33,405 nt of DNA from Rhodoferax sp. (GCA_016790475.1 JAEUOX010000477.1:1-33405), one strand, 5' to 3'; positions 8,736-17,684 are shown, counted from the first letter of the stretch. The notes: generated by a model from the sequence alone, not told the origin. Program-made: numbers and translations.

Positions 8736-9857
8736 TCATGGGGCCGCCCGCATCACCCGCGTCCATAGCGAGCGATTGAATTCCTTGTCCGGCGTCGCCT
8801 GGCCGGTGCGCACCACGATCAGGTCTCTGGCTGGCACAACGAAGAGCTTGCGGTCCAGTGCGCCCAGGGCCATGACCATGTCGGCCGGTGCGTCAGGCAC
8901 CAACGCACCTTCGCGTCGTGGTGCGCCACTGCCGATGGCTAGCACGTGGCCGCTGCCATTGAGCCACCACAGGTGGCCGTATGCGGGGTTGGTGGATGTC
9001 CGGCGGAACAGGGCGCGCAGCTGCGCCGATGAGATCACCTGGCGGCCATCGATCGCGCGGCCAGCGTCCAGGATCATCTGGCCCACCTTCGCAATGTCGC
9101 GCGGCGTGGTGACCAGGCCGATGGGGTTGCCCACATCGCCCAGCGCGGCCGGGCGAAGGCGCCAGGAGGTGTCGCCCATGCCCAGCGGTGCAGTCAACCA
9201 ATCGCGCGTGAGGTCGTCGAGCGTGCGTTTCGACGCGGCTTCGAGCACCCGCTTGAGCATGGCATAGGCGGGCGTGTTGTAGAAGAAGCGCGCGCCGGGT
9301 TCTGCCTCGCTTGTCAGGTCTTCCTTCAGTCCCGAATTCATCTCCAGAAGGTGGCGCACGCGGACCTTCGCTTCGGTTTCGGGTGCGGTCCGGCTCCAAC
9401 CGATGCCGACGTAGGTGGACACTGCGTTGTCGATGTCCAGCAGGTGCCGGTCCACGGCAATGCCTGCCAGGATGGCGACGAAGCTCTTCTGCTGCGAGGC
9501 GACGTCTTCCAACAGCGCGCCACTGGGCGCCTGGCCATGGACGAAGGCCGCCTGGAAGTTCGCTGTCGCCGGGTCACGGGGCAGCGGCCAGTTGGTTTCG
9601 ACCAGGATGCGGCGCTGGTGGATGATGAGAAAGCCGGTTGTCTTCTGCCCGCGCACATAGTCCACCACCTGCTGCAGCGCCTCGGCCTTCCAGCCTGCGC
9701 TGGCCGGGTCCGCTGGCGTTGGGTCCGCAAGGCGCGTGCCACTGCCACCGGCGCAGCCGCCCACCATGGAACTGGTGGCAACGATGGTGGCGATGCAAGC
9801 CGCCGAGGCATGGCCACGGAGCGTGCTGCGGGTGGCTGAGGTTCGGCTGGGCGGCAT
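8736..9857 (-). CDS. beta-lactamase-fold serine hydrolase, probable lipoprotein
   Basis: A 373-residue serine hydrolase of the class C beta-lactamase / esterase / 6-aminohexanoate-dimer hydrolase superfamily. The nucleophile motif is S121-Q-Q-K124. A Tyr-Asn pair at 193-194 in FFYNTPAYAML fits the second motif. YGHLWWLNGSG and ALDRKLFVVPARDLIVVRTG are the expected late blocks. The N-terminus is hydrophobic and ends in VGGC (C35), a plausible lipobox, so the protein is probably anchored in the periplasm or outer membrane. The ATG at 9857 was chosen because it puts a signal sequence at the front; the frame is open upstream to 10013 inside the regulator gene. It lies 28 nt behind the GntR gene and faces away from a peptide-type ABC operon, so it may hydrolyse an amide or ester that the transporter imports (inference). 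Confidence 0.8.
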   Translation of the reverse strand: MPPSRTSATRSTLRGHASAACIATIVATSSMVGGCAGGSGTRLADPTPADPASAGWKAEALQQVVDYVRGQKTTGFLIIHQRRILVETNWPLPRDPATANFQAAFVHGQAPSGALLEDVASQQKSFVAILAGIAVDRHLLDIDNAVSTYVGIGWSRTAPETEAKVRVRHLLEMNSGLKEDLTSEAEPGARFFYNTPAYAMLKRVLEAASKRTLDDLTRDWLTAPLGMGDTSWRLRPAALGDVGNPIGLVTTPRDIAKVGQMILDAGRAIDGRQVISSAQLRALFRRTSTNPAYGHLWWLNGSGHVLAIGSGAPRREGALVPDAPADMVMALGALDRKLFVVPARDLIVVRTGQATPDKEFNRSLWTRVMRAAP

Positions 9858-9885
9858 GCTGGTTTCTTCGTCTTTGGATGGATCG

Positions 9886-10731
9886 TCAGGGCTCGGGAAA
9901 GCCGCCCAGTTCGAACAATTGCTCCCGCTTCTTGAAGTCAAAGTGGATGTCGAAGACGACTCCATCGGTGCGGTAGACCAGTTGCCCAAGGCAGATGACC
10001 TCCTTGCGGCCATTGAGAAAGATGCGCCGCACCCGAACGACTGGGTCGTTCAGTCGTATTCCCAGTTCGGTGGCTTCGCTGGGGGTCGATGCCATGACCC
10101 TGAAGGTTTGGCGCACGTTGCGCAGACCGGCGGCACGGGTGTCGTACAGCAGCGTGCTCACGAGCTCGGTCCGCCACGCCTTCTCCGGCACAGCCGCGTG
10201 AATCCTGGCCCCGACCAGGAACTCGCCGATGGTGAAGGGCTTGCCGCCACGCAAGAACAGCCGCTTCATGTAGTGATACTCGCTGAGCGCTTGTCCGTCG
10301 TCAGATGACAAGGCCAGTTCGCCACGCGATGGATGCGATGCCAGGACCTTGAAGGTGAGCTGATCGATCCGACCGGCCGGCGTCGCAGTCAACTGGTAGG
10401 GGCCTGGTCGCTGGTCCGCTGGCCTGGCCGTCACGAAGGTGCCTCGCCCGCGGGTTGCGGCGACCAGCCCGTCCTTCTCCAGACTGGCGATGGCTTGGCG
10501 CACGGTCATCGGCGACACGCCGAAGGCCGCGACGAATTCCTTCAGCGTTGGCAATTGGTCTCCGGCCTTCAGCACCTGATCGTCGATCTGCCTGCGGATG
10601 ACCGAGGCAAGCTGGACGTAGTAGGGCGTTCCGTCGTCGCGCATCCCGCGCAGGCGTCGGCGCTCGTCGGCCGGCAAGGGAGCAGCCTGCGTGCTGGCAG
10701 CAAGGTCGGATTTCGCATCGACGTGGGACAT
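9886..10731 (-). CDS. GntR-family regulator, HutC/UTRA type
   Basis: Transcriptional regulator of 281 residues. The N-terminal GntR winged helix spans about residues 36-102 (QLPTLKEFVAAFGVSPMTVRQAIASLEKDGLVAATRGRGTFV is the recognition part). The C-terminal UTRA effector domain spans about 125-270 and ends in ICLGQLVYRTDGVVFDIHFDF. HutC-type members usually repress transport and catabolic genes and are released by a small ligand. The gene is divergent from the ABC operon. A strong operator-like palindrome lies 45 nt upstream of its start, overlapping the candidate promoter of the operon. No clear ribosome site precedes the ATG at 10731; M30 would be an alternative start but would cut only the low-complexity N-terminus. 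The downstream serine hydrolase is probably co-transcribed. Confidence 0.88.
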   Translation of the reverse strand: MSHVDAKSDLAASTQAAPLPADERRRLRGMRDDGTPYYVQLASVIRRQIDDQVLKAGDQLPTLKEFVAAFGVSPMTVRQAIASLEKDGLVAATRGRGTFVTARPADQRPGPYQLTATPAGRIDQLTFKVLASHPSRGELALSSDDGQALSEYHYMKRLFLRGGKPFTIGEFLVGARIHAAVPEKAWRTELVSTLLYDTRAAGLRNVRQTFRVMASTPSEATELGIRLNDPVVRVRRIFLNGRKEVICLGQLVYRTDGVVFDIHFDFKKREQLFELGGFPEP

Positions 10732-10761
10732 GGTTCGATTTTCGGGGCTGATCGATGGCTG

Positions 10762-10790
10762 GTGGCAGGATTCAATTCTAGTGCTATAGT
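10762..10790 (+). promoter_or_regulatory. candidate promoter of the ABC transporter operon
   Basis: GTGGCA (10762-10767) and TATAGT (10785-10790) are spaced 17 nt apart, 4 of 6 and 5 of 6 matches to sigma70 boxes. The -10 box lies inside the palindromic operator candidate, so bound regulator would block polymerase. Confidence 0.45.
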
Positions 10791-10797
10791 GCTAGAA
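10776..10797. promoter_or_regulatory. operator-like palindrome, candidate GntR site
   Basis: A 22-nt imperfect palindrome with outer half sites TTCTAG (10776-10781) and CTAGAA (10792-10797) around a central CTATAG. It is symmetric at 18 of 22 positions. CTAG, normally scarce in proteobacterial genomes, occurs three times in 24 nt (10778, 10792, 10798). The size and position fit a dimeric GntR/HutC regulator controlling both divergent transcripts. Confidence 0.55.
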
Positions 10798-10907
10798 CTA
10801 GATCACAAGTTGGACCGAACGAAGTAGATCTGGTGGCTGCCAGGGGCGCATGCGCAAACCGCGGCGGCACAGGCAATTCCCGAGACTTCCTGGCCAGGAG
10901 GGCCCCT

Positions 10908-12425
10908 ATGAAAAACTGGATCCGAGGTTCCGTCACAGCAGTCGCCATCGTATGGGGTCTTGCCGTTGGGCAAGCGGCTGCGCAGGGAGGCGGCACGTTC
11001 AAGTATGCGGAGCAGGTGAAGTTGATCACCATGGACCCGCAGCGGCAAAGCGGCAGCGGCGTGCCGTTCCTGCGGCCGGTGTACGAGACACTGTTCGAGA
11101 TGTCGCCCAACGGAACACCGATGCCGCTGTTGGCCACCGACTACCGGCTCGAAGGATTGAAGCTGACCGTCACCTTGCGCAAGGGCGTCAAGTTCAGCAA
11201 CGGCGAGGCGTTCAACGCGGACGTCGCTGTCGCAAACATCGAGCGCGGCGTCAAGATCGGCATCATCGAAGGCCTGAAGACCGTCGCTGGCGCCGAGAAG
11301 GTCGACGATTTCACGATCCGCATCAACCTGAAGGAACCCGACCCTGCCATTCTCAACAGCCTGAGCTACACCGGTGGCATGATGATGGCGCCAGCGGCAA
11401 TGGCCGACGCGGGCAACATCCGCAATCCGATCGGAACGGGCCCCTATGTGCACAGCAAGGCCGATTCGCGCGAGGGTGAAGTCCAGGTCTACATGCCGAA
11501 CCCGACCTACTGGGACAAGGACAAGATCGGGTTGGCGCGCTATGAAGTCTGGGAGATGCCGGACGATACCGCGCGCCTGAATGCACTCAAGACGGGCCAG
11601 ATCGATGCCGGCAATTGGCTCGCCAACCCGCAGGCGGCCATCATTGACCGCTCAGCCGATCTGAAATTGATCCGCAATACCGGAGGCCTCAACTACCACG
11701 TCATCATCGCCGACAGGGAGGGCACCCGCATTCCGGCGTTCGCCGACCGCAACGTTCGGCTGGCGATGGCCCACTCCATCAACCGCGCGGCGTTCGGGCG
11801 CGCCGTCCTGTTCGGCTTGGGTGTGGATTCCTACCAACCTTACGGCAAGGGCAACTGGGCCTACAACCCGGCCGTCGAGGGCGCCTACGCCTATGACCTG
11901 GCCAAGGCCAGGGACCTGATGGCCAAGTCGGCATTCCCCAAGGGTTTCACTTTCGACATGCCGTCCATTCCGATCTACAAGTCCCGGCTGGAGGCATTGG
12001 CCGGCTTCTTCAAGGAAATCGGAATCACCATGAACATCGTGCCGCAGGAGCCCGGCACGCTCGCGCGCGTCAGTCGGACGACCAATTTCCCGGCGACCAA
12101 CCTGGTCTGGGCCACCAACACGGATCCGAAGTTCCTGGCCCTGCGCTACGTGTTCGAAGATGCGGCCTACAACCCGTTCAAGGCCAAGCCCAGCCCGGAG
12201 TTGCTGGCGTTGGCCAAGCAGGGGCTCGATTCGGCTGACGTCAAGGTCAGGGCGCCGGCCTACCAGAAGATGGCTGAGCAACTTGCCAAGGACGCGTTCC
12301 TCATCTTCGTGTCCGACACACCCATCCTGATCGGTGCCACCAGCAAGACCGCGAGCAATCCCACGGTCGTGTACCGCTACGGCGAGGATTCGATCAACCT
12401 GCGCGGCCTCAAGGCGAACCGCTGA
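10908..12425 (+). CDS. ABC transporter substrate-binding protein, family 5
   Basis: Periplasmic solute-binding protein of the dipeptide/oligopeptide/nickel family (SBP_bac_5), 505 residues. A signal peptide with cleavage after about A25 (QAAA) precedes the mature protein, which opens GGTFKYAEQVKLITMDPQ. Family blocks visible are LRKGVKFSNGEAFNADVAVANIER, NPIGTGPYV, and RNVRLAMAHSINRAAFGRAVL. The ATG at 10908 has AGGAGG at 10896-10901, 6 nt upstream; the frame opens earlier at 10833 without such a site. It is the first gene of a five-gene operon. Ligands of this family include peptides, but also opines, glycosides and other compounds, so the substrate is unknown. It has no lipobox, as usual for Gram-negative members. 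Confidence 0.9.
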   Translation: MKNWIRGSVTAVAIVWGLAVGQAAAQGGGTFKYAEQVKLITMDPQRQSGSGVPFLRPVYETLFEMSPNGTPMPLLATDYRLEGLKLTVTLRKGVKFSNGEAFNADVAVANIERGVKIGIIEGLKTVAGAEKVDDFTIRINLKEPDPAILNSLSYTGGMMMAPAAMADAGNIRNPIGTGPYVHSKADSREGEVQVYMPNPTYWDKDKIGLARYEVWEMPDDTARLNALKTGQIDAGNWLANPQAAIIDRSADLKLIRNTGGLNYHVIIADREGTRIPAFADRNVRLAMAHSINRAAFGRAVLFGLGVDSYQPYGKGNWAYNPAVEGAYAYDLAKARDLMAKSAFPKGFTFDMPSIPIYKSRLEALAGFFKEIGITMNIVPQEPGTLARVSRTTNFPATNLVWATNTDPKFLALRYVFEDAAYNPFKAKPSPELLALAKQGLDSADVKVRAPAYQKMAEQLAKDAFLIFVSDTPILIGATSKTASNPTVVYRYGEDSINLRGLKANR

Positions 12426-12437
12426 GGATCGCGCTGG

Positions 12438-13382
12438 ATGCTCCGACTTGTCGCCCAGCGCCTCCTGGCGTTGGGGCCCCTGCTGTTGATCGTCTCGATC
12501 CTGACGTTCTCCTTCACGTCATTGCTGCCCAGCGATCCGGTCGACCTGATTCTCGGCGACACGGGTACGCAGGAGCAGCATGCCATGCTGCGCGAACGCC
12601 TGGGTCTCAACCAGCCGATCCATGTCCGCTATGCCCAATGGCTCGGCAAGGCCTTGACCGGTGATCTCGGCACATCGTTCTTCAGCAGCGTGCGCGTGAC
12701 CGACGCCGTGCTGCAGCGTCTTCCGGTCACCGCCTCGCTCACGGCGATTGCGGCCTTGATCGCGATCGTGGTCGGGGTCTCGGCCGGCATCGCCGCAGCG
12801 CTGCGGCCGCAGTCCCTGGTGGATCGCCTGGCGACCCTCGGCGCCACCGTCGGCCAGGCGGTGCCGAACTTCTGGTTTGGTCTGATCCTGGTTGCAATCT
12901 TCGCCGTGTGGCTCCGCTGGTTTCCGGCGACGGGCTTCGCCCGGTTTTCGGAGTCGCCCTGGAACTGGCTGCGTAGCGTGACGCTCCCCTCACTGGCGCT
13001 CGGGCTTGCGTCCAGTGCCGCGATCGCCCGGCAGGTGCGCTCGGCCATGGTGGGGGTGCTGCAGCAGGACTACATCCGAGCGGCGCGCGCGCAGGGCTTG
13101 TCCAGGCCGCGGTACATCCTGAAGCATGCGTTGACCAATGCCATGATCCCCGTGGTCGCCGTCCTGTCGTTCCAGATCACGGTGCTGCTGGGTGGCGCCT
13201 TGGTGGTCGAACAGGTCTTTGCGATCAACGGCCTGGGCACACTCGCGATCGGGGCCGTGCGCCAGCAGGACATCCCGATGCTGCAGGGCCTCGTGCTGGT
13301 CATGGTCGGTCTGGTGGTCGCCGTCCAGATCGTGACGGATGTCGTTTACGGCCTGCTCAATCCCAAGGCGCGGCCGACATGA
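12438..13382 (+). CDS. ABC transporter permease, DppB type
   Basis: Inner-membrane permease of 314 residues, the first of two half-channels of the peptide-type importer. The N-terminal segment LVAQRLLALGPLLLIVSILTFSFTSLLPSDP is the usual first membrane helix with the conserved LPxDP-type end. The EAA loop that docks the ATPase is at RAARAQGLSRPRYILKHALTNAMIPVVAVL. About six membrane helices are predicted by eye. It starts 12 nt after the binding-protein stop. Its TGA overlaps the next ATG by 4 nt (ATGA at 13379-13382), a sign of coupled translation. Confidence 0.9.
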   Translation: MLRLVAQRLLALGPLLLIVSILTFSFTSLLPSDPVDLILGDTGTQEQHAMLRERLGLNQPIHVRYAQWLGKALTGDLGTSFFSSVRVTDAVLQRLPVTASLTAIAALIAIVVGVSAGIAAALRPQSLVDRLATLGATVGQAVPNFWFGLILVAIFAVWLRWFPATGFARFSESPWNWLRSVTLPSLALGLASSAAIARQVRSAMVGVLQQDYIRAARAQGLSRPRYILKHALTNAMIPVVAVLSFQITVLLGGALVVEQVFAINGLGTLAIGAVRQQDIPMLQGLVLVMVGLVVAVQIVTDVVYGLLNPKARPT

Positions 13383-15301
13383 ACCCGGCTCCTGCCCAAA
13401 CCCGGGCTGTCCGGAACGCCCGCATCCGCTGGCGCCTGAGCGCATCGTCAGCCATCGTAGCGTTCGCCGCAACGGTCCTGGGGTTGCTGCTGCTGATGGC
13501 CTTGCTGGCCGACTGGATCGCGCCCTACGACCCGCTGCGCCAGGACCTGATCGAGGCCCTGCAATGGCCCTCCGCCCGACATTGGCTCGGCACCGACGAC
13601 CTGGGTCGCGACGTCCTGTCGCGACTGATCCACGGTGCCCGCATCGCGGTCGTGGCGGCGGTGGAGGCGACGTCCATCGCCATCATCCTCGGCGTACCCG
13701 TCGGACTGGTGATCGGCTATCGCGGCGGCTGGTGGGACTGGGTGGTGATGCGGGTCGTCGAAGGCGTCGTGTCCATACCCGGCATCATGGTCGCGATCGT
13801 GATCATCGCCATCCTGGGGCCCGGACTGCACCGTGCCATGCTGGCGTTGGGCATTCTCTATTCCACTTCGTTCCTGCGCCTGGCCCGCGGCGTCGTGCTG
13901 GCCGAGCGCGAAGAAGTCTATGTGCGCTCGGCGCGGGTCATTGGCGCGCCGGACCACCGGATCCTGCTGAGACACATATTTCCGAACATCGCTCCGCCGC
14001 TGATCGTGCAGACGACGCTGACGATCGGTGCGGTCCTGTTGGCCGAGGCCGGCCTCAGCTTCATCGGCCTCGGCGTACAGCCTCCCCAGGCCAGTTGGGG
14101 CACGATGCTCAACACGGCCGCTGCCTTCATGGACTTGAACTGGTTCCTGGCGATTCCACCCGGTGTCGCCATCATTCTCACCGTGCTGGCGGTCAATCTT
14201 CTGGGGGATGTGCTGCGGGACTCGATCGGTCGCGGCATCGCGGCACCGAAGCAGGAGCCGCGCAGCCCTGCGGCGGTCGTGACCGTGGAGGCCACGCCGC
14301 CGGCCGCCGGCGCGCTGGTCACCGCACGCGAAGACGATGTGCTGCGGGTCGAGGGCTTGGACGTACGGGTCCGGGTGCGTGATGTCGAGGTGCCGGTGAT
14401 CACGGACTTGTCATTGACGATCGCACGCGGCGAAACGCTGGGGCTGGTGGGTGAGTCCGGCAGCGGCAAGACCCTGACCGGCCTGGCGATCATGGGATTG
14501 TTGGATCCCGCGCTGCGCGTCGCACGCGGCTCCATCCTGTTGAACGGGCGTGCCTTGCAAGGCCTGAGTCAGCAGCAGCTCGAAGCCCACCGCGGCAGCG
14601 ATGTCGCCATGGTGTTCCAGGACCCCACGACCAGCCTCAATCCGGCCTTCACGGTCGGCAATCAGATCGCGGAGGTGCTGCGGATCAAGCTGGGTCTGTC
14701 CCATGCCGATGCACGCAGGCGGGTGGTGCAGTTGCTCGACCGGGTTGGCATTCCACGCGCGGCCGAGCGCGCGAACGCCTATCCGCATGAACTCTCCGGC
14801 GGCATGGCCCAACGGGTTGCCATCGCACGCGCACTGAGCTGCAGCCCTTCGCTGCTGATTGCCGATGAGCCGACCACCGCACTGGATGTCACCGTGCAGC
14901 AGGAAATCCTGGACCTGTTCCGGGATCTGCAGCGTGAGTTCGGGATGGCGATGCTGTTCGTGACCCATGACCTGGCGGTTGCCGCCGACGTCTGCGACCG
15001 CATCAGCGTCATGTACGCTGGCGAGATGGTGGAGATGGCGCAGGTCGATGCGTTGTTCGCCGACCCCCGGCATCCCTACACCCGCGGGCTGCTGTCGGCC
15101 ATGCCCCATGCGTCCTCCCGGCAGCCGCCGCTTCCGACGATTCCGGGCAATGTGCCGCGCCCCGGGGCCTGGTCGGCAGGATGCCGTTTTTCCGACCGCT
15201 GCGATATGCGTGTCGCCGAGTGCGACGCGAGGATTCCGCTCGTCGGCTCCAATCGGCTGGTGCGTTGCGTGCGCGCGCGTCCGAACGAGGTTGCCAGGTG
15301 A
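13379..15301 (+). CDS. fused ABC permease (DppC type) and ATPase (DppD type)
   Basis: A single 640-residue protein joins two normally separate subunits. Residues 1-285 are a DppC-type permease: first helix about 27-48, APYDP at 48-52, HWLGTDDLGRDVLSRLIHGAR at 68-88, and the EAA loop at about 180-205 (YVRSARVIGAPDHRILLRHIFPN). A Pro/Ala-rich linker spans about 288-318. Residues 320-640 are a DppD-type ATPase with Walker A GESGSGKT (358-365), signature LSGGM (472-476), Walker B LLIADE (492-497), the switch His in FVTHD, and the C-terminal oligopeptide-transporter cysteine cluster (CRFSDRC...C...C). No stop, start or frameshift separates the halves. The upstream overlap is ATGA and the downstream overlap is GTGA. 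The fusion fixes one permease to one ATPase. Confidence 0.93.
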   Translation: MNPAPAQTRAVRNARIRWRLSASSAIVAFAATVLGLLLLMALLADWIAPYDPLRQDLIEALQWPSARHWLGTDDLGRDVLSRLIHGARIAVVAAVEATSIAIILGVPVGLVIGYRGGWWDWVVMRVVEGVVSIPGIMVAIVIIAILGPGLHRAMLALGILYSTSFLRLARGVVLAEREEVYVRSARVIGAPDHRILLRHIFPNIAPPLIVQTTLTIGAVLLAEAGLSFIGLGVQPPQASWGTMLNTAAAFMDLNWFLAIPPGVAIILTVLAVNLLGDVLRDSIGRGIAAPKQEPRSPAAVVTVEATPPAAGALVTAREDDVLRVEGLDVRVRVRDVEVPVITDLSLTIARGETLGLVGESGSGKTLTGLAIMGLLDPALRVARGSILLNGRALQGLSQQQLEAHRGSDVAMVFQDPTTSLNPAFTVGNQIAEVLRIKLGLSHADARRRVVQLLDRVGIPRAAERANAYPHELSGGMAQRVAIARALSCSPSLLIADEPTTALDVTVQQEILDLFRDLQREFGMAMLFVTHDLAVAADVCDRISVMYAGEMVEMAQVDALFADPRHPYTRGLLSAMPHASSRQPPLPTIPGNVPRPGAWSAGCRFSDRCDMRVAECDARIPLVGSNRLVRCVRARPNEVAR

Positions 15302-16386
15302 GTGGCGCCGAGGCTTCGGCAAAGGCGGTTGCGCGGCGTGCCGATGCCGGGCAAAGGCCGCTGCTGGAAATCTCGGAGCTCCAGGTGACCTACTGGCGTC
15401 GGTCGCTGCTCGGACTGCGCAGCGGGGCCTTCCATGCCGTGCGCGGCGCGAGCCTGTCGATCCATGCTGGCGAAACGCTGGGCCTGGTCGGGGAGTCGGG
15501 TTCGGGCAAGTCGTCGATCGCCAATGCCGTGCTGGGACTGGTGCCGTCGAGCGGCGGATCCATCCGGTTCGCAGACCATGACCTGGGCGCGATGAAGAAG
15601 GGCTATCCGCCGGTGGTGCGTAGCCAGATCCAGGCAGTGTTCCAGGATCCCTATTCCTCGCTCAACCCTTCGATGACCGTCGAGGATATCGTGACCGAGC
15701 CACTGCGCGTTCATACGACGCTGGACCGCAAGGCGCGCCGGGCCGCAGCGGTCGAGCTGTTGCGGCGGGTGTCCTTGTCCGAAGAGCATCTGCAACGCCA
15801 TCCGCACCAGTTCTCCGGCGGTCAGCGGCAACGTATCGCCATCGCTTCTGCGCTGGCACTGCAGCCCAAGCTGATCGTGCTGGACGAGCCGGTGAGCGCG
15901 CTCGACGTGTCGACGCAGAACCAGATCATCAACCTGCTCTACGAGCGGCGCGACGCCCTGGGCATGGCCTACCTGCTCATCGCGCACGATCTCGCGCTGG
16001 TCCACCATATCGCGGACCGCATCGCCGTGATGTACCTCGGCCATATCGTGGAGATCGGACCGTCGGAGCGGGTCTTCAAGTCGCCCGCGCACCCGTACAC
16101 CCGGGCCCTGCTGGATGCTGTGCCCTTGCTCGACCCGCAGTTGCAGCGGCAAAGGCGGGCGGCACGCAATTCGGCGGCGACCTCCGATGCAGCGCGCGTC
16201 GCGGACACGGGGTGTCCCTACCGCAATCGCTGCGTTCATGCCATGCCGCAATGTGCGCGGGCGATGCCACCAGCCTACCCGGTGCCCGATGGCGGCACGG
16301 CCAACTGCTACCTGCTGGCCCCGACGCCGGACGCGACGGGCATGCCCCCAGCAAACGGGGGCCAGCGCCCTGGGAGTGCCTCCTGA
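15298..16386 (+). CDS. ABC transporter ATPase, DppF type
   Basis: Second ATPase of the importer, 362 residues. Walker A GESGSGKS is at 65-72, followed by the Q-loop AVFQDPYSSLNPSMTV typical of DppF/OppF. The signature is FSGGQRQRIAIA, Walker B is LIVLDEPVSALD and the switch His is in LIAHDLALVHH. The C-terminal cysteine cluster (CPYRNRCVHAMPQC...C) is present. The GTG at 15298 was chosen because it overlaps the preceding stop (GTGA) and gives the family length; the frame is also open further upstream from 15181 inside the previous gene. Its TGA shares a base with the ATG of the CoA-transferase (TGATG at 16384-16388), so the whole operon is tightly coupled. Confidence 0.92.
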   Translation: MSGAEASAKAVARRADAGQRPLLEISELQVTYWRRSLLGLRSGAFHAVRGASLSIHAGETLGLVGESGSGKSSIANAVLGLVPSSGGSIRFADHDLGAMKKGYPPVVRSQIQAVFQDPYSSLNPSMTVEDIVTEPLRVHTTLDRKARRAAAVELLRRVSLSEEHLQRHPHQFSGGQRQRIAIASALALQPKLIVLDEPVSALDVSTQNQIINLLYERRDALGMAYLLIAHDLALVHHIADRIAVMYLGHIVEIGPSERVFKSPAHPYTRALLDAVPLLDPQLQRQRRAARNSAATSDAARVADTGCPYRNRCVHAMPQCARAMPPAYPVPDGGTANCYLLAPTPDATGMPPANGGQRPGSAS

Positions 16387-17621
16387 TGTTTCAACCCCTG
16401 AACGGCGTGCGCGTCATCGATCTCACCCAGGTTCTGGCCGGGCCGTATGCGGCCTATCAACTCGGACTGATGGGGGCCGAGGTGATCAAGATTGAAGCGC
16501 CGGGCGAGGGCGACTGGGCGCGCCACGGCGGCATGCTGCCTGACCTCAATGCCAAGGCCATGGGACTGAACTACCTCACGCAGAACGCGAACAAGAAGTC
16601 GGTCGCCCTGGATCTGAAATCCCCGCAAGGCCTGGCGATCATGCAGCGGCTGTTGGCCACTGCCGACGTGTTCATCGAGAATTTTCGTCCGGGTGCCGTG
16701 TCGCGGCTCGGCTTGTCGTTCGATGCTGTTCGCGCGATCAAGCCGGATATCGTGTATTGCTCCATTTCCGCCTACGGTCAGGATGGCGAGTTCAGCCACC
16801 GGCCGGCCTATGACCACGTCGTGCAGGGAATGTCCGGCATCATGAAGACCACCGGTACGGAGGCTGGCGGCCCGCAAAAGGTCGGCGCGCCGTACGTGGA
16901 CTACGCCACCGGACTGAATGCGGCCTTTGCCATCGTCTCCGGCTTGCATGAGACCCGCCGGACTGGCAAGGCGGTGCACCTCGACGTGGCCATGCTCGAC
17001 ACGTCGATGCTGTTGATGGCTTCATTGGTGACCAGTCACCTGAGCGCCGGATGGATGCCCAAGCCGGCAGGCAACGAGGCCTGGAGCCAGAGCCCTTCGT
17101 CGGGCGCCTTCGAGACTGCCGATGGCCTGCTGATGCTCGCGGCCAACAACGACAAGCAGTACCGTGCGCTTTGCAACGGCATCGGGCGCCCTGACCTCCT
17201 CGACGACGAGCGCTGGGCCCAGGCGCCGCAGCGTCAGCTGAATGCTGCGGCACTGCGGTCGGAGTTGGTCGCGATCTTTCGCTCCAACACCGCCCTGCAT
17301 TGGGAGCGCTTGCTGGATGCGGCCGGTGTGCCGGCGGCCAAGGTGCGGGCGCTGGATGAAACCCTGCGCGAGCGCCATTGCAGCCAGCGGGAGTTCGTGC
17401 GACCACTGCGACTGGAAGGCGAGCCTCGCGAGCTTCACTTGCCGACGCTGGGCTTCAAGGTCGATGGCAAGGTGGTGGCTCCGACCTCGTCCCCCCCGAC
17501 GCTGGGTGGCGACACGCAGGCCGTGCTCCGGAGTCTGGGCTACTCGGACGAAGAAATGCGGCAGTTCCAGGACGATGCGGTGTTCGGTGTTCCTGAGCCT
17601 TCTCCTGCCACGAGACCGTGA
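16386..17621 (+). CDS. class III CoA-transferase, CaiB/BaiF family
   Basis: Cytosolic family III CoA-transferase, 411 residues. These enzymes move CoA between acyl-CoA and a free acid through an aspartyl-CoA intermediate. The N-terminal block GVRVIDLTQVLAGPYAAYQLGLMGAEVIKIE and the FIENFRPGAVSRLGL segment are diagnostic. D172 in VDYATGLNAAFAI aligns with the catalytic Asp of the family. The ATG at 16386 overlaps the ATPase stop by one base; the frame is open upstream from 16212 inside that gene. As the last gene of a peptide-type ABC operon it suggests that the imported compound, or a product released by the nearby serine hydrolase, is a carboxylic acid activated with CoA (inference). The acyl donor and acceptor are unknown. 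Confidence 0.9.
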   Translation: MFQPLNGVRVIDLTQVLAGPYAAYQLGLMGAEVIKIEAPGEGDWARHGGMLPDLNAKAMGLNYLTQNANKKSVALDLKSPQGLAIMQRLLATADVFIENFRPGAVSRLGLSFDAVRAIKPDIVYCSISAYGQDGEFSHRPAYDHVVQGMSGIMKTTGTEAGGPQKVGAPYVDYATGLNAAFAIVSGLHETRRTGKAVHLDVAMLDTSMLLMASLVTSHLSAGWMPKPAGNEAWSQSPSSGAFETADGLLMLAANNDKQYRALCNGIGRPDLLDDERWAQAPQRQLNAAALRSELVAIFRSNTALHWERLLDAAGVPAAKVRALDETLRERHCSQREFVRPLRLEGEPRELHLPTLGFKVDGKVVAPTSSPPTLGGDTQAVLRSLGYSDEEMRQFQDDAVFGVPEPSPATRP

Positions 17622-17684
17622 CCTGGGACTGATGCGGCACGTCGCGCGGCGGATGTCGTACCGCGCTTGCGCGGATGCCGGCGC

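Noticed and set aside
7621..17621. A genomic island bounded by tRNA-Pro and a second attachment site
   Set aside because: I found no second copy of the tRNA 3' end and no integrase in the window, so boundaries cannot be claimed.
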